Of a stretch of DNA of 64,000 bases, positions 10,970 through 22,540 are shown in pieces. The position numbers were made by a program, and so were the translations under genes. The DNA comes from Nostoc linckia FACHB-104 (GTDB lineage: Bacteria > Cyanobacteriota > Cyanobacteriia > Cyanobacteriales > Nostocaceae), in NCBI RefSeq assembly GCF_014696615.1, contig NZ_JACJQJ010000021.1, positions 61,847 to 125,846 of the forward strand, given 5' to 3'. Within the stretch, counting starts at the first letter, position 1. The number at the start of each line of letters is the position of its first letter. The notes beneath the pieces are model-generated. The model saw only the letters and a program-made list of their open reading frames with translations. It had not been told where the DNA came from and did no database searches.

Positions 10970-11240
10970 CCTGAGTTGAAAAAGTGCTGAGTGCTGTAGA
11001 CGCTTCTGCGGCTACTCTAACGAGTTCTCCGCAGGGTGGAGCTACGGCGTGAGACCATCACACTGCAGGAGGGTTTCCTTCCGCAGGCGACTGGCATTCC
11101 CCAAAGGGGTTCTCGTTCGCGCAGCGTCTTTGAAGGAGAAGAGTACCCGAAAAGGATTCCCACAGCAGTTCACTCAAGTTGGAAAACCCTCCCACGCGGC
11201 TGTCTCCCCGTTGTAGCAAATGTTAACCCAGCTAGTTAGA
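10970..11240. repeat. Palindrome-rich dispersed repeat cluster
   Basis: GC-rich mosaic of short inverted repeats unlike the AT-rich spacers around it. Arms include GGAGGGTTTCC (11068-11078) against GGAAAACCCTCCC (11181-11193), which could fold about 125 bases into one large hairpin, and the small palindrome CCCCAAAGGGG near 11100. Similar modules recur in Nostocales genomes. A 67-codon frame across it (11036-11239) has no protein-like character. Confidence 0.7.
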
Positions 11241-11330
11241 GACTTTTGTCTTTCGACTACATACACCACAAATATAAGGTATCTTAAACTGAACTTTCAC
11301 CTCAGAAAAATCAGCTAACTATTGCGCTGA

Positions 11331-11520
11331 GAGGCTTTCACAGGTTTTGAACTCAGTATTGGTGGGATTAAGGCAGAAAGGCGTAGAGACTTTCAACTGG
11401 AAAATATACCATCACTGTTTCAAGATTTAAAGAGAGCAAAGGGGAGAGATAAAGATATTATCCAAGTAGATTGGATTATTGATCGCTTAAGCCTTTATAA
11501 AAAGGTAAATATCATCAAAA
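11331..11520 (+). pseudogene. Possible gene remnant (C-terminal fragment)
   Basis: One plus-strand frame stays open for about 63 codons after a TGA at 11328 and reads like protein: ELSIGGIKAERRRDFQLEN, then LFQDLKRAKGRDKD and QVDWIIDRLSLYKK. The LKRAKGRDKD segment resembles the tail of nucleotidyltransferase-like proteins, but no start codon, N-terminal half or clear family was found, and the frame runs on into the antisense end of the next gene. Called only as a likely decayed fragment next to a repeat cluster. Confidence 0.3.
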
Positions 11521-12597
11521 TTAAAACTTTTGTGCTATTTCTGCTGGTTCCAGATAGCCAAATGCAGAATTTTGTACCCCATCTTTGTAACCAGAAGAAT
11601 AACGTTGAGTGCTGCCAGAGTAGAATGCCCAATCGCATTCTTTATCAATATTGAAATATATAACTGCGGAGACACCATGATTCCCTAGATAGGTATAAGT
11701 ATCGCGCAACCATTCATCTTTAGCATCATCTTCTTGACCATTTTGCTGGGTGCTAGTTGTCGCTGTCTGTGCAATAAAAATTGGCTTATTGGGAGCCATT
11801 GCTTGCATTTGCTGAATATATGGTGCAAAAACTTCTTCTGCTATTTGCCAATTTTTCCAACTGGCGTTGCGACAATAACCCCAGTTATAAGCACTAAATG
11901 CAACTACATCAACTTTGTCATCACCAGGATAATAACTGGTAAATGTATTTGTACTATTTCCAGTCCAACCATTGGGAGCAAATACCCAACGGACTGTATT
12001 TTTGTCTACACCTGCATCACGAAAGATGTTTTGAATTCTGTCGTATATCAGCTGAAAATTAGTAGCATCACTGTGATATTTTTCTCCCGGAATATTCATC
12101 TCTGGAAATGGTGCGATGAATGCCATTCTACCTTCACCTTGGCTTGACCATTTTTCATAGGCACGAGCAAATCTTTGTACTGCAGCATCAAAATTACCTT
12201 GAGCAATTTCCTTAGCAGTGCGTTTTGATTGCAGATTAATAAACCCAGTGTATCCATTCCGACGCAAACTTTCTAAAATCATGGGAATGTTGTACTCGGG
12301 ATGGGAATCTTCAATATCCATAAAAATTCCTGCTAGGGAGTGGCGTTTTCCTGTCCAGTCGTTAATTTTATTTAGTTCGTTATCAATCGCATCCTGATTT
12401 CCTAAATAGTTACGGGTGTAAATTCCCAGTAGTACTGGCGTTGTAGTTGTCTCTCCCTTCTGAGCCAAATTCATAGAGTTACGCGCATCTAATTGCTGCT
12501 GATGGGATAACAGCAAGCTGATAATGATGCCAAGGGATAAAAGCATCATGAAAATCAGCCTTTTTAGCTGTCGGAATCTATGATTTGTCATGCCCAA
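11521..12597 (-). CDS. Secreted or membrane-anchored GH26-like (beta-mannanase superfamily) protein
   Basis: A TM or signal-anchor segment (about residues 13-30) is followed by a TIM-barrel-like domain resembling GH26 beta-mannanases: VLLGIYTRN, a DWTGKRHSLAGIFMDIE early strand, FIAPFPEMNIPGE (the PEMN motif carrying acid/base Glu166), WVFAPNGW, and VDVVAFSAYNWG. At the usual nucleophile position (strand 7, normally KP-hydrophobic-IAE) the protein reads KPIFIAQTATTS, that is Gln277. If this alignment is right, it may not hydrolyse by the retaining mechanism and could instead bind glycan. Substrate unknown. Start with nearby Met3 as an alternative. Confidence 0.65.
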   Translation of the reverse strand: MGMTNHRFRQLKRLIFMMLLSLGIIISLLLSHQQQLDARNSMNLAQKGETTTTPVLLGIYTRNYLGNQDAIDNELNKINDWTGKRHSLAGIFMDIEDSHPEYNIPMILESLRRNGYTGFINLQSKRTAKEIAQGNFDAAVQRFARAYEKWSSQGEGRMAFIAPFPEMNIPGEKYHSDATNFQLIYDRIQNIFRDAGVDKNTVRWVFAPNGWTGNSTNTFTSYYPGDDKVDVVAFSAYNWGYCRNASWKNWQIAEEVFAPYIQQMQAMAPNKPIFIAQTATTSTQQNGQEDDAKDEWLRDTYTYLGNHGVSAVIYFNIDKECDWAFYSGSTQRYSSGYKDGVQNSAFGYLEPAEIAQKF

Positions 12598-12666
12598 ACT
12601 CTCAGTTGGATAGTGAATAGATTCCTTCTATTATGCAAGATGTTTTTCTTTTTTAAAGCAATTGAA

Positions 12667-14721
<2,055 letters not shown>

Positions 14722-14804
14722 TTAGCGAATAGAATTTCACGATCAAGCCTATCTAGGCACGTGTTGCTAGTATAGCTACTCGCTTTGTAATTTTGTGTAA
14801 TAGG

Positions 14805-14973
14805 TAGGGCATGGGGCATGGGGCATGGGGCATGGATAATGGGTAATAATAGTTGCTCCCTGTCCCCTTATCTCCCCAATCCCAAGTCCCCAATCCCCAG
14901 TCCCCAATCCCCAGTCCCCAATCCCCAGTCCCCAGTCCCCAGTCCCCAGTCCTCAATCCCCAATCCCCAATCC
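14805..14973. repeat. Heptamer arrays GGGGCAT and CCCCAAT/CCCCAGT abutting the hydrolase stop
   Basis: Two arrays: several GGGGCAT units at about 14810-14835, and about fourteen CCCCAAT/CCCCAGT-type units at about 14875-14973. On the minus strand the second reads GGATTGG, GGATTGG, GGATTGA, GGACTGG and so on, starting at the first base after the TAG of the DUF1400 hydrolase gene (14974-14976). Confidence 0.92.
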
Positions 14974-16692
14974 CTACTCCTCAGTCTTGATATATTGCCT
15001 AACTACTAGCATTGCTTGTGTGGGAATCCTGGTAACTAAGCGAATTGGAAATGCTGGAGTTGAAGCAAACTGAGCATAATCTGGTGTCAGAAATACCTCA
15101 TATTTTTCTGCTTCCGGAGTCATCTGAGCTGCAAATGCTAAAGCTATAGCTTGCAAATATTTACGAATATCAGCTGCTTGTTCACCTACAACTTCACCAC
15201 CAAATAAAGCTGTATTTGGCTTTTGCGCTTGATCCATTGTGGTACTAGGGTCTTTAACACTTAAATGAGTACCCCCAAGTACACCCACCAGCCATTTAGG
15301 GGATGGGATTTTAGTAAATCCTATAACCTGTTCGGGTAAAGCGGGAAGAGTTTTATCTGCGGAAGCTGCCCATACTAGGGTGGGTACTTGCAACTGTCTC
15401 AGACCGTTTTTCCCAAACATTAAAGAACTAGTAGGACTAAGGGCGATCGCTCTTTTAATCCTTGGATCTCTTAGTTGATATTTATTAGCTGGTAATTCTT
15501 GAGCAACGCATTGCAGGGTTTCACCAAAACTAAATCCAGTTACATTCTTTTTACAACGTTGTTTGAGTTCTTCTAATTCTAATTCTGCTCCCGCAATGGC
15601 TAAGGCTGTCCCACCACCGAAGGAATAGCCAATTACCATTGCGTTATTGCTAGAGACTTTTCCTTGTAATGGACTACTAGCTGTTTGGTTAAGTTTCTCT
15701 AATTCATCAAGGACAAAACTAATATCTTTGGGACGATCTAAAAATTCTTGTGGTTGTATCAACTTAGTATTGTTTTTGATAGCTAAGTTGGTATTTGTTT
15801 CATTACTACCTGGATGTTCTAGGGCCGCTACTATATAGCCATGAGATGCTAAATGTTGGGCGAGGTAGCGCATATCTGTACGCACTGATCCGAAGCCATG
15901 ACTAAAAACAATTACAGGTTTTTCTGTTGTTGATGCATTTGACCAATAAACATCTACAGGAATTTTGCGATTGCGTTTTTGGTCATTCAATTGCAAGCCG
16001 AGAACTTCGTATTGATTTACCCCTGGTGCGCTGGGATCAAAAGGAAAGGATATTTGCGATGTAATCGGGTTCAGTTGCGGTGCGATCGCCAGCATGAACT
16101 GTTGTGTCAGCCAAAAACCTGAGTTTAAATTGCTGGCAACTCTAAATGATTGCGGTAAATTTATTTCTAAGCGTTGACTCGGATAAGATTTAATAAAAGA
16201 TAGTATAGACAGCCCTTCGGGTGAAGTAGAGCCTAAAACAAATCCGGCTCTTAATGCTTGTACGCCAGCCTGATCCTTTCTAACTACAGCCGTGGCTAGG
16301 TCGTTGAGAATTGCTGTCCCAATTTGCGTATTCAATAAGCGACTAATGGTGACAACGTTTAGGGGTATCTTCATTCTCAAGGCCCCTAATAGGGAACGGC
16401 GTTGTTCCTCAGGTAACTTATTGGTGAAAAGTGCTATATCTCTGGGAAATTCTCCAGTTTCAGCAGCTTTTTGCAGATCAGCTACAGCGAAGGATTCTGC
16501 AAATGGGCCAAATCTCACTACTACGGTTTCAGCCGCTTTTGCAGAGGTAGTTGTCCCTAAAATTTGTGCGATCGCAATTGCACAAAACCAACCTGTAAAG
16601 GTTTGTAGATTTCCCCAGATTCTTCCCATGAACATCTTTTTTTTACCATGCTTAGGGGAATATAGCTGATATTCGTGTATCTTACTACCCAT
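14974..16692 (-). CDS. Exported alpha/beta hydrolase with N-terminal DUF1400
   Basis: Cyanobacterial family joining a DUF1400 region (about 55-185, [25 protein letters not shown]) to an alpha/beta hydrolase domain (about 240-545). The oxyanion region is [10 protein letters not shown], the nucleophile elbow GYSFGG has Ser357, and the likely His is in GGTHLS near residue 480. The domain resembles platelet-activating-factor acetylhydrolase/dienelactone-hydrolase-like enzymes; the substrate is unknown. A hydrophobic segment at about 32-53 ending SAKAAE looks like a signal peptide, so Met20 or Met22 may be the real start. The stop is followed directly by a heptamer array. Confidence 0.85.
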   Translation of the reverse strand: MGSKIHEYQLYSPKHGKKKMFMGRIWGNLQTFTGWFCAIAIAQILGTTTSAKAAETVVVRFGPFAESFAVADLQKAAETGEFPRDIALFTNKLPEEQRRSLLGALRMKIPLNVVTISRLLNTQIGTAILNDLATAVVRKDQAGVQALRAGFVLGSTSPEGLSILSFIKSYPSQRLEINLPQSFRVASNLNSGFWLTQQFMLAIAPQLNPITSQISFPFDPSAPGVNQYEVLGLQLNDQKRNRKIPVDVYWSNASTTEKPVIVFSHGFGSVRTDMRYLAQHLASHGYIVAALEHPGSNETNTNLAIKNNTKLIQPQEFLDRPKDISFVLDELEKLNQTASSPLQGKVSSNNAMVIGYSFGGGTALAIAGAELELEELKQRCKKNVTGFSFGETLQCVAQELPANKYQLRDPRIKRAIALSPTSSLMFGKNGLRQLQVPTLVWAASADKTLPALPEQVIGFTKIPSPKWLVGVLGGTHLSVKDPSTTMDQAQKPNTALFGGEVVGEQAADIRKYLQAIALAFAAQMTPEAEKYEVFLTPDYAQFASTPAFPIRLVTRIPTQAMLVVRQYIKTEE

Positions 16693-16819
16693 GCTGTAAA
16701 AAATCTTAGCAGCTGAACTTTAGCATAGAGAATTTACATAGGTATAATAAATTTGCACTTATTACAAGTAGCAAAAGCCAGTTTTTGGATTGGTAATGAG
16801 ATATTGAAATCTCCAATCC

Positions 16820-17959
16820 TTAGCTAAAAGGTGATAAATTTCCCCGAGATGCTTGCTCTCGCTCAATTGCTTCAAATAATGCTTTAAAATTACCGTTACC
16901 TAATCCTTGCGCGCCTTTGCGTTGAATAATTTCAATAAAAAATGTTGGTCTAGTCACTAATGGCTTAGTAAATATTTGCAGCAGATATCCTTTCTCATCT
17001 CGGTCAAGTAATATTTTCAATTCTCGCAATTTATGTATATCTTCATCGATTTGACCAATACGTTGTTGCAAATTCTCGTAATAAATATCTGGAGTCTCTA
17101 AAAATTCCAAGCCATTACTACGCAATTCTTCTACTACTTTGACAATATTATTCGTTCTGAGTGCAATATGTTGTACACCAGGGCCATAATGAAAATCTAA
17201 ATATTCTTGAATTTGCGATTTGCGATAGCCTGTTGCAGGTTCATTAATGGGAAATCTAATTTGACCACTATTATTTTGCAAAACTTTTGACATCAATGAT
17301 GAATATTTAGTTGAGATATCATCACTAGTAAATGATTGGCTCTCTTGCAAGTCTAATATTTTGCTATAAAAGTCTGCCCACAAATCCATTTTGCCTAATT
17401 CGACATTAATCACAATGTGGTCAATATCAACTAAACCAGCAGAATTTCTGCTTGATATATTTTTAATTGGCTGATATTGCGGCGCAAAATTGGTATATTT
17501 ATGACGCTCAATAAATGAATGAACTAGGTCACCGCTATAGCTTTTGATTGTTGCTTTAACGATATATCCATCTTGTTCTTGAAAAATAGTCGGTTCTAAT
17601 ATTGGTTGTGCGCCACGTGCGATCGCAATTGCAAAGCAAGCACGAACATCGTCAACTTGCAAGGCAATATTATACACTCCGTCACCATGTAACCTCACAT
17701 ATTCGGCTACTGGCCCCTCTGGTGTTAGCGCCGAGGTAAATACAAAGCGGATATTAGACTGTTCGACAACAAACGAGCTGCGATCGCGCACACCAGTTTC
17801 CAGTCCCGCATAGGCGATCGTTCTGAAGCCGAAACATTTGCAATAAAAGTAGGCTGCTTGCTGAGCATTACTTACATAAAATTCTACATAGTCAATTTTT
17901 TTTAATTTGATGGACTTATCTTCCTGCAAAGGAACTATTTTATTTTCTCTGATTTGCAT
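16820..17959 (-). CDS. hpd: 4-hydroxyphenylpyruvate dioxygenase
   Basis: Fe(II) enzyme converting 4-hydroxyphenylpyruvate to homogentisate; in cyanobacteria this feeds tocopherol synthesis and tyrosine breakdown. Two vicinal-oxygen-chelate halves are present (KIDYVEFYVSNAQQAAYFYCKCFGF and VDIDHIVINVELGKMDLWADFY). Iron ligands, numbered from the chosen start: His181 (DHIVIN), His264 (VQHIALRT), Glu343 (FFIEIIQR). The C-terminal helix GNGNFKALFEAIEREQ is the HPPD gate rather than the form in hydroxymandelate synthase. ATG 17959 is chosen because AGAGGAAT lies just upstream; an upstream start would add 17 residues that include this RBS. No tocopherol partner genes adjoin it. Confidence 0.95.
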   Translation of the reverse strand: MQIRENKIVPLQEDKSIKLKKIDYVEFYVSNAQQAAYFYCKCFGFRTIAYAGLETGVRDRSSFVVEQSNIRFVFTSALTPEGPVAEYVRLHGDGVYNIALQVDDVRACFAIAIARGAQPILEPTIFQEQDGYIVKATIKSYSGDLVHSFIERHKYTNFAPQYQPIKNISSRNSAGLVDIDHIVINVELGKMDLWADFYSKILDLQESQSFTSDDISTKYSSLMSKVLQNNSGQIRFPINEPATGYRKSQIQEYLDFHYGPGVQHIALRTNNIVKVVEELRSNGLEFLETPDIYYENLQQRIGQIDEDIHKLRELKILLDRDEKGYLLQIFTKPLVTRPTFFIEIIQRKGAQGLGNGNFKALFEAIEREQASRGNLSPFS

Positions 17960-17964
17960 AGGTA

Positions 17965-17972
17965 ATTCCTCT
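17965..17972 (-). promoter_or_regulatory. Ribosome binding site deciding the hpd start
   Basis: AGAGGAAT on the minus strand, five bases before ATG 17957-17959. It is one of the clearest Shine-Dalgarno sequences in the window and fixes the start 17 codons inside the longest open frame. Confidence 0.8.
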
Positions 17973-18855
17973 ATTTTCCTATATATCATTAAATACTGAT
18001 TTTTGAACAATATATATGCATATAATTAGCAGTATATAATGTAACTGTTTGTCAAGACATTTAAATTAGTTTAGTAATTTATCTTTAATGTAAAATTTAA
18101 TATAAAATATAATTTTATTTAATATATAAAATGGCAGTTTAGAAGGAAATTTCTTTTTAAGAATCCCTCTAGAGTTAGATTAATTTTCTTATTTACAGAT
18201 AAAAAAGGTTAAAAAATCAGCATATTCGTGTCGTAATTGAGTGCTGAAAAATATAGATAATCAAAAGTCAAAGTGTAACTTTTTTATCATTTTTTATAGT
18301 TAAGAAAATAATCCCATAGATAGTTTGCACTCAAGCTCAATTAGTGAGACATATTCACTAATTGCATATAAATTAAGGTTTATTGATAAAATTATTGCTG
18401 TAAAAAAGAGTTTGTGTAGGGTGAATCCTACCAAATCTTGCTTTAAAAACTCGATAATCATAACTGCCAACTATAAACTTTCTTCCAGCGCTTTGATGCT
18501 CTAAAATGTTCTATTTATCATTAAATTATTGACCTGGTTAAGCCAATTAATAATACCAATTCCAATAATGTTTGTGACAGATAAATCATTTGCAGTTTAC
18601 AGCATTTCTGTGAGTATACCTATCTGTCACCTTCTTTTTTAAAATTGCTACAATCAGATAATCTCCAGCAAGCAAATCAGTATTTATTGCCACAGAATTA
18701 CTATTTTTTATTAATTATATTAATATTATCCAGATGCTTTAAATAAATGTAATAGAAGATAGCATATCTGTTAATAAAAACTGTCTCACTACTATAGCTG
18801 CCTTAACATTTCTCCTCAGATAGCAGCAATTGCATCAACAATCACTGTTGAATTT
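17973..18855. other. Long AT-rich intergenic region upstream of hpd
   Basis: Nearly 900 bases between divergent hpd and a small membrane-protein gene, much richer in A+T than the flanks. No open frame with protein character, RNA gene or repeat array recognised. A TTGACA box on the minus strand close to hpd (about 18049-18054) has AT-rich TATA-like sequence downstream, but spacing to a canonical -10 is poor. Confidence 0.45.
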
Positions 18856-19308
18856 ATGCGTCGCCAACTTACCTATTTTTTGCTATTCCTGATTTCACTA
18901 ATAATTATAACTTTATGGTGGCCTATTAATGATTCTGTTTGCGATGCAGAAGCTTTCTTATCATCCAAAGCCCCAAAATACCAAATACAGGCAACTAAAG
19001 TTGTTGTACAGCCTTGGCGCGGTAAACATCATGTATATGGAATATTTATGGTTCCAAATGAATACAAAGAAAGCCAATTTTTTGTGTTAACAGTTAAAAA
19101 TTTTGGTAATGAATGTTCCCAGCCATTTGGTTACAGGCAAAACTATGATGGCATTTCTGCTGAACCTGGAACTCATTTAATCAGAGAATATATCAGAACT
19201 CGTACTGCACTACGGCTAATTATTCAAGGTTTGTATCAACAGCTAAATGATAAAAATAACTGGAATTTGACCTATCCCCAACCGAAAACTACTATTTTTT
19301 ATAATTAA
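18856..19308 (+). CDS. Small hypothetical protein with N-terminal membrane anchor
   Basis: Unrecognised 150-residue protein. Residues about 6-24 (LTYFLLFLISLIIITLWW) form a TM anchor or uncleaved signal; the remainder is a mixed alpha/beta domain predicted outside the cytoplasm, with VVVQPWRGKHHVYGIFMVPN and GYRQNYDGISAEPG. Two Cys (about 34 and 88) could pair. ATG 18856 begins the hydrophobic segment in the usual way. It stands alone between hpd and an oppositely oriented peptidase gene; neighbours give no hint of function. Confidence 0.6.
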   Translation: MRRQLTYFLLFLISLIIITLWWPINDSVCDAEAFLSSKAPKYQIQATKVVVQPWRGKHHVYGIFMVPNEYKESQFFVLTVKNFGNECSQPFGYRQNYDGISAEPGTHLIREYIRTRTALRLIIQGLYQQLNDKNNWNLTYPQPKTTIFYN

Positions 19309-19394
19309 TAGAGTAAAGGCTTGAAGCTGAGAAATTCAGGAATAAATTCCTGTTTACTTATTCTAGATATAGAAAATATGGCATTGCCTTTCTA

Positions 19395-20450
19395 TCACTG
19401 TTGAGTCGCTAAATTCTGCTCACCCTTTAACAATGTATTAGTAGTATTCACGACAATTTGCGCTGCGCCTATGAAAAACGATCGCTCAATATTAGTTGGT
19501 GTATCAGTCGGTTCATGGTAATGGGGAGTCCGCAGATTAGCTGTATCGGTTACTAGGACAGCGCCTATTCCTTGATACCAAAACGGTGCATGATCGCTGC
19601 GTAGGGTATCTGGTGCAACCAAACCTTTCAGCGGAATAGGCAATTTCAGCACTGCTGGTAGATTGGTATCTGCTTTATTGACAGCAGTTGGGGGGATTGT
19701 TTGGGAGTTTTGAAAGGCGTTCAATAAAGGTAAATGTTCTGTATCCCCAATTACTGCTAAAAAGTCGCCCTTGTCGCTAGGTGGCGTAACTGGTAATCCT
19801 GTAGGATATTGCTGACAGCCAGCAGTGTAGCAAGCATAACCCACCATATCCATCACGATGACACCGCGTAGGTTTTGCAACCGTTCTGCTTTACTGACAA
19901 AAGCCTTACTACCTAAAAGTCCAGCTTCTTCTTCATCAAAAAAAGCGAGTTGTAATGTTCTGGGTGTGGGACTTGAACCAAGAATTCTGGCAACTTCCAG
20001 CATTACAGCCACACCACTAGCATTGTCATCTGCCCCAGGAGAGAAAGCAACTGTATCATAATGCGCTCCAACTAGAATTGCGCCAGCAGCTTTTTTCGTT
20101 CCTTGGCGTTCAGCAAAAATATTCACACCTTCAGAGAATTTTTCTAACTTAGGTGTCCAGCCTAATTTTCTCAGTTCAGTTGTAATATAAGTGCGAGTGC
20201 GCGATCGCGCTGTAATGGTGTGACGCGGAAAATTCAAATTTTGAATATGGCTCAATAGCTTTTCAGCAGACACTTGCAAATCACTAGCTACTGGTAAAGA
20301 CTCCTGTATGGGAGGATTTTCGGCTGGAATGCTCTCAACAATTACTGATGATGGAGGTTTATCCAATAACTGATTTTTCGCAGTACCTTTACTACTGACA
20401 ATTACAACAACCACCAACATTAACAGCACAAGCCAAATCCATTTTTTCAT
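19395..20450 (-). CDS. M28 family zinc aminopeptidase, membrane-anchored
   Basis: Di-zinc exopeptidase acting outside the cytoplasmic membrane. A hydrophobic segment (residues about 4-20) and Pro/Ser-rich linker precede the catalytic domain (about 62-340). The M28 set is complete: His130 (GAHYDTV), bridging Asp141 (PGADDNASG), Glu174/Glu175 (FFDEEEAG), Asp201 (VMDMVG) and His287 (RSDHAPFWYQG). The order HxD, DDN-SG, EE, D, H matches bacterial M28 aminopeptidases. Substrate cannot be read from sequence. Confidence 0.93.
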   Translation of the reverse strand: MKKWIWLVLLMLVVVVIVSSKGTAKNQLLDKPPSSVIVESIPAENPPIQESLPVASDLQVSAEKLLSHIQNLNFPRHTITARSRTRTYITTELRKLGWTPKLEKFSEGVNIFAERQGTKKAAGAILVGAHYDTVAFSPGADDNASGVAVMLEVARILGSSPTPRTLQLAFFDEEEAGLLGSKAFVSKAERLQNLRGVIVMDMVGYACYTAGCQQYPTGLPVTPPSDKGDFLAVIGDTEHLPLLNAFQNSQTIPPTAVNKADTNLPAVLKLPIPLKGLVAPDTLRSDHAPFWYQGIGAVLVTDTANLRTPHYHEPTDTPTNIERSFFIGAAQIVVNTTNTLLKGEQNLATQQ

Positions 20451-20685
20451 AGTTTATCCCTGCTTCTTTGACTTTCAAGGTAGCGCAAACAGCAAGTTTG
20501 ACAGCTCGTCTTTTGACAGAGTCCACAATTTCACCTAAAGTTCCGCAGTAGATAGTGCTGAGTCAAGGAATTTTGGATTTTAGATTTTGGATTTTGGATT
20601 TGTTCCACCCACGAGGGACGGAGCATGAACCAAAAAAATCTAAAATCGGATTGCTCAAGATTATATAGTTCTCACTCTTGTCCCA

Positions 20686-20727
20686 TTACCCAATCCCCAA
20701 TCCCCAATCCCCAATCCCCAGTCCCCA
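20686..20727. repeat. Heptamer array ATCCCCA flush with a start codon
   Basis: Units TTACCCA, ATCCCCA x4, GTCCCCA end exactly where ATG 20728 begins. No Shine-Dalgarno sequence can be seen because the array fills the leader. Upstream, about 20575-20605, TTTTGGA units form another heptamer run. Confidence 0.9.
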
Positions 20728-21954
20728 ATGCTAGATTTATCACTCATCACAATCCTGGGTTTTTTGGGCAGTTTCGGACATTGTTTTGGGATGTGTGGCC
20801 CCTTAACGGTGGCATTCTCTTTATCTCATCAGCAAGAAAATTCTGATTGGCGACACCAGTTAAAGTTTCATATTTTACTCAATCTAGGGCGAATGTTGAG
20901 TTATACCCTAGTGGGCGCTGGGATTGGGGCGTTGGGTTCGGTGTTACTAGAGGGGGGACAGATAGCTGGCGTTGGTAGCGATTTACGTCGCTGGATTGCA
21001 ATTATCACTGGTTTGATGCTGATTTGGTTTGGTTTGGGGCAAATAAAACCAGATTTTCTGCCAAAAATTCCTGTTTTACATCCTTTATTAAAGGGAGGCT
21101 TACATAATTATCTAAGTAAAGGAATGTTCAACCTTTCCTTACAAACCAAATGGTGGACACCAGCACTTTTAGGCATGACTTGGGGTTTAATGCCCTGTGG
21201 TTTTCTCTATGCTGCCCAAATCAAAGCTGCCGAAACTAGCAATTTATGGATGGGTGCAGCAACCATGCTGGCTTTTGGCTTGGGAACCCTACCGATGATG
21301 TTAGGTGCAGGGGTTTCTGCGTCGTTGGTAAGTCAAGACAAGCGTAGTCAGTTATTTCGCCTTGGCGGTTGGGTAACTCTCGCAATTGGGGCAATTACTT
21401 TGCTGCGAACCGGCGACACTATGGCCGATTACACCGGACACGCCGCATTGTTTTGCTTAATCGTCGCCTTAATTGCTCGTCCCATTAGCGGTATTTGGGC
21501 ATCACCCCTACGTTATCGCCGTGCTTTCGGAGTAGGGGCTTTTGTGCTGTCTGTGGTTCATACTTTCCACATGATTGAACATTTACTGCAATGGAATTTT
21601 GCTGCCTTTTGGTTTTTACAACCAGATTTTCAGTGGAGCATAGTTGCTGGTGCTTTAGCTTTGGTATTGATGACTCCAGCAGCGTTAACAAGTTTTGATT
21701 CATTGCAAAAATTTTTAGGCAAGCGTTGGCGACAAATTCACTTATTAAGCGTACCAGCTTTACTTTTAAGCGTAATTCATGCGGTTATAATTGGTTCCCA
21801 TTATCTGGGTTCCTCACAATCAACTGAGGGGAATAAATTAGCAGTAGGGCTACTAGGGTTTGTTACCCTTTTTGTGTTGCTGCTGCGTTCACGTTGTTTT
21901 TGGTCAAGGTTAACCATAGCAAAATTTTATGTTCCCCCAACTAAGCCACGCTAA
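20728..21954 (+). CDS. Fusion of SafE/UreH-like transporter domain with ferric-reductase-like membrane domain
   Basis: Integral membrane protein of about 11 TM helices. The N-terminal half (about 1-235) belongs to the TauE/SafE-UreH-DsbD_2 type: GFLGSFGHCFGMCGPLTVAFSL in TM1 and LGMTWGLMPCGFLYAA in the matching second repeat, with paired cysteines as in metal or electron carriers. The C-terminal half (about 250-405) resembles the ferric-reductase/MsrQ-like domain: RRAFGVGAFVLSVVHTFHMIEH and GKRWRQIHLLSVPALLLSVIHAV, with spaced histidines able to bind haem. A role in copper/iron handling or electron transfer across the membrane is inferred. The downstream gene overlaps by 26 bases. Confidence 0.75.
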   Translation: MLDLSLITILGFLGSFGHCFGMCGPLTVAFSLSHQQENSDWRHQLKFHILLNLGRMLSYTLVGAGIGALGSVLLEGGQIAGVGSDLRRWIAIITGLMLIWFGLGQIKPDFLPKIPVLHPLLKGGLHNYLSKGMFNLSLQTKWWTPALLGMTWGLMPCGFLYAAQIKAAETSNLWMGAATMLAFGLGTLPMMLGAGVSASLVSQDKRSQLFRLGGWVTLAIGAITLLRTGDTMADYTGHAALFCLIVALIARPISGIWASPLRYRRAFGVGAFVLSVVHTFHMIEHLLQWNFAAFWFLQPDFQWSIVAGALALVLMTPAALTSFDSLQKFLGKRWRQIHLLSVPALLLSVIHAVIIGSHYLGSSQSTEGNKLAVGLLGFVTLFVLLLRSRCFWSRLTIAKFYVPPTKPR

Positions 21955-22540
21955 ATCTTCTATTCCTTTAGTTTTTTTATTGCTTCTATCCCTAACTCCA
22001 CTTCACGCCGCCTCTGCTCATACGGTAAAAATATCCGCAGATGTTGGTGGCACATTGCATATTGAACCGAATGATAATCCCCAAGCAGGAAAACCCGCAC
22101 AAGCTTGGTTTGCACTAACTCGCAAAGGTGGAAAAGCGATCGCACTGAAAGATTGTGATTGTCGGTTGGCTATTTATGCTGAACCCCATACACCACAAGA
22201 GCCACCCCTGTTAGAACCTCCTTTAAAACCTGTGTCTGCTGAACGTTACAAAGATACACCAGGTGCAGAAATTACCTTTCCCAAGCCAGGCGCTTATCAG
22301 CTGGCACTTACTGGTAAACCGACTTCTGGGGAAAGTTTCAAACCTTTTGAGTTAAAGTTTCAAGTTACTGTGGCATCAGGTTCGCAAATTATACCACAAG
22401 CTTCCCAGAATGTCAATCAATCTGTCAATAATGAAGCCATAGAAACTCAATCTCCATCCTTACCCTTGTGGGCGATCGCCGCTGCTATTTTTGCCACATT
22501 AGGTATTGTCTTGGCTGTAGTGCAGAAGCGGCGGAGGTGA
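21929..22540 (+). CDS. Exported C-terminally anchored protein with CxC motif
   Basis: Unrecognised 203-residue protein. Signal peptide about residues 10-30 (IPLVFLLLLSLTPLHAASA), a beta-rich periplasmic domain beginning HTVKISADVGGTLHIEPNDNPQAGKPAQAWFAL, which resembles FixH/YtkA- or CopC-like folds, then a Ser/Asn linker and a C-terminal TM helix (about 178-198) ending in KRRR. DCDCRL near residue 73 gives a CxC that could bind metal or be redox-active. Its start overlaps the preceding membrane gene by 26 bases, so the two are very likely co-translated and work together. A heptamer array starts right after its TGA. Confidence 0.7.
   Translation: MFPQLSHAKSSIPLVFLLLLSLTPLHAASAHTVKISADVGGTLHIEPNDNPQAGKPAQAWFALTRKGGKAIALKDCDCRLAIYAEPHTPQEPPLLEPPLKPVSAERYKDTPGAEITFPKPGAYQLALTGKPTSGESFKPFELKFQVTVASGSQIIPQASQNVNQSVNNEAIETQSPSLPLWAIAAAIFATLGIVLAVVQKRRR

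Noticed and set aside
11036..11239. 67-codon open frame in the palindromic cluster
   Set aside because: Entirely within GC-rich inverted repeats, no protein-like features.
14753..15009. Open frames with [11 protein letters not shown] or [10 protein letters not shown] repeats
   Set aside because: Translations of heptamer arrays; no start signals or non-repeat domain. The same holds for frames at 22447-22831, 35777-35959 and 56168-56386.
17973..18855. Riboswitch or small RNA in the long spacer upstream of hpd
   Set aside because: No stable GC-rich stems or known aptamer-like motif seen; AT-rich throughout.
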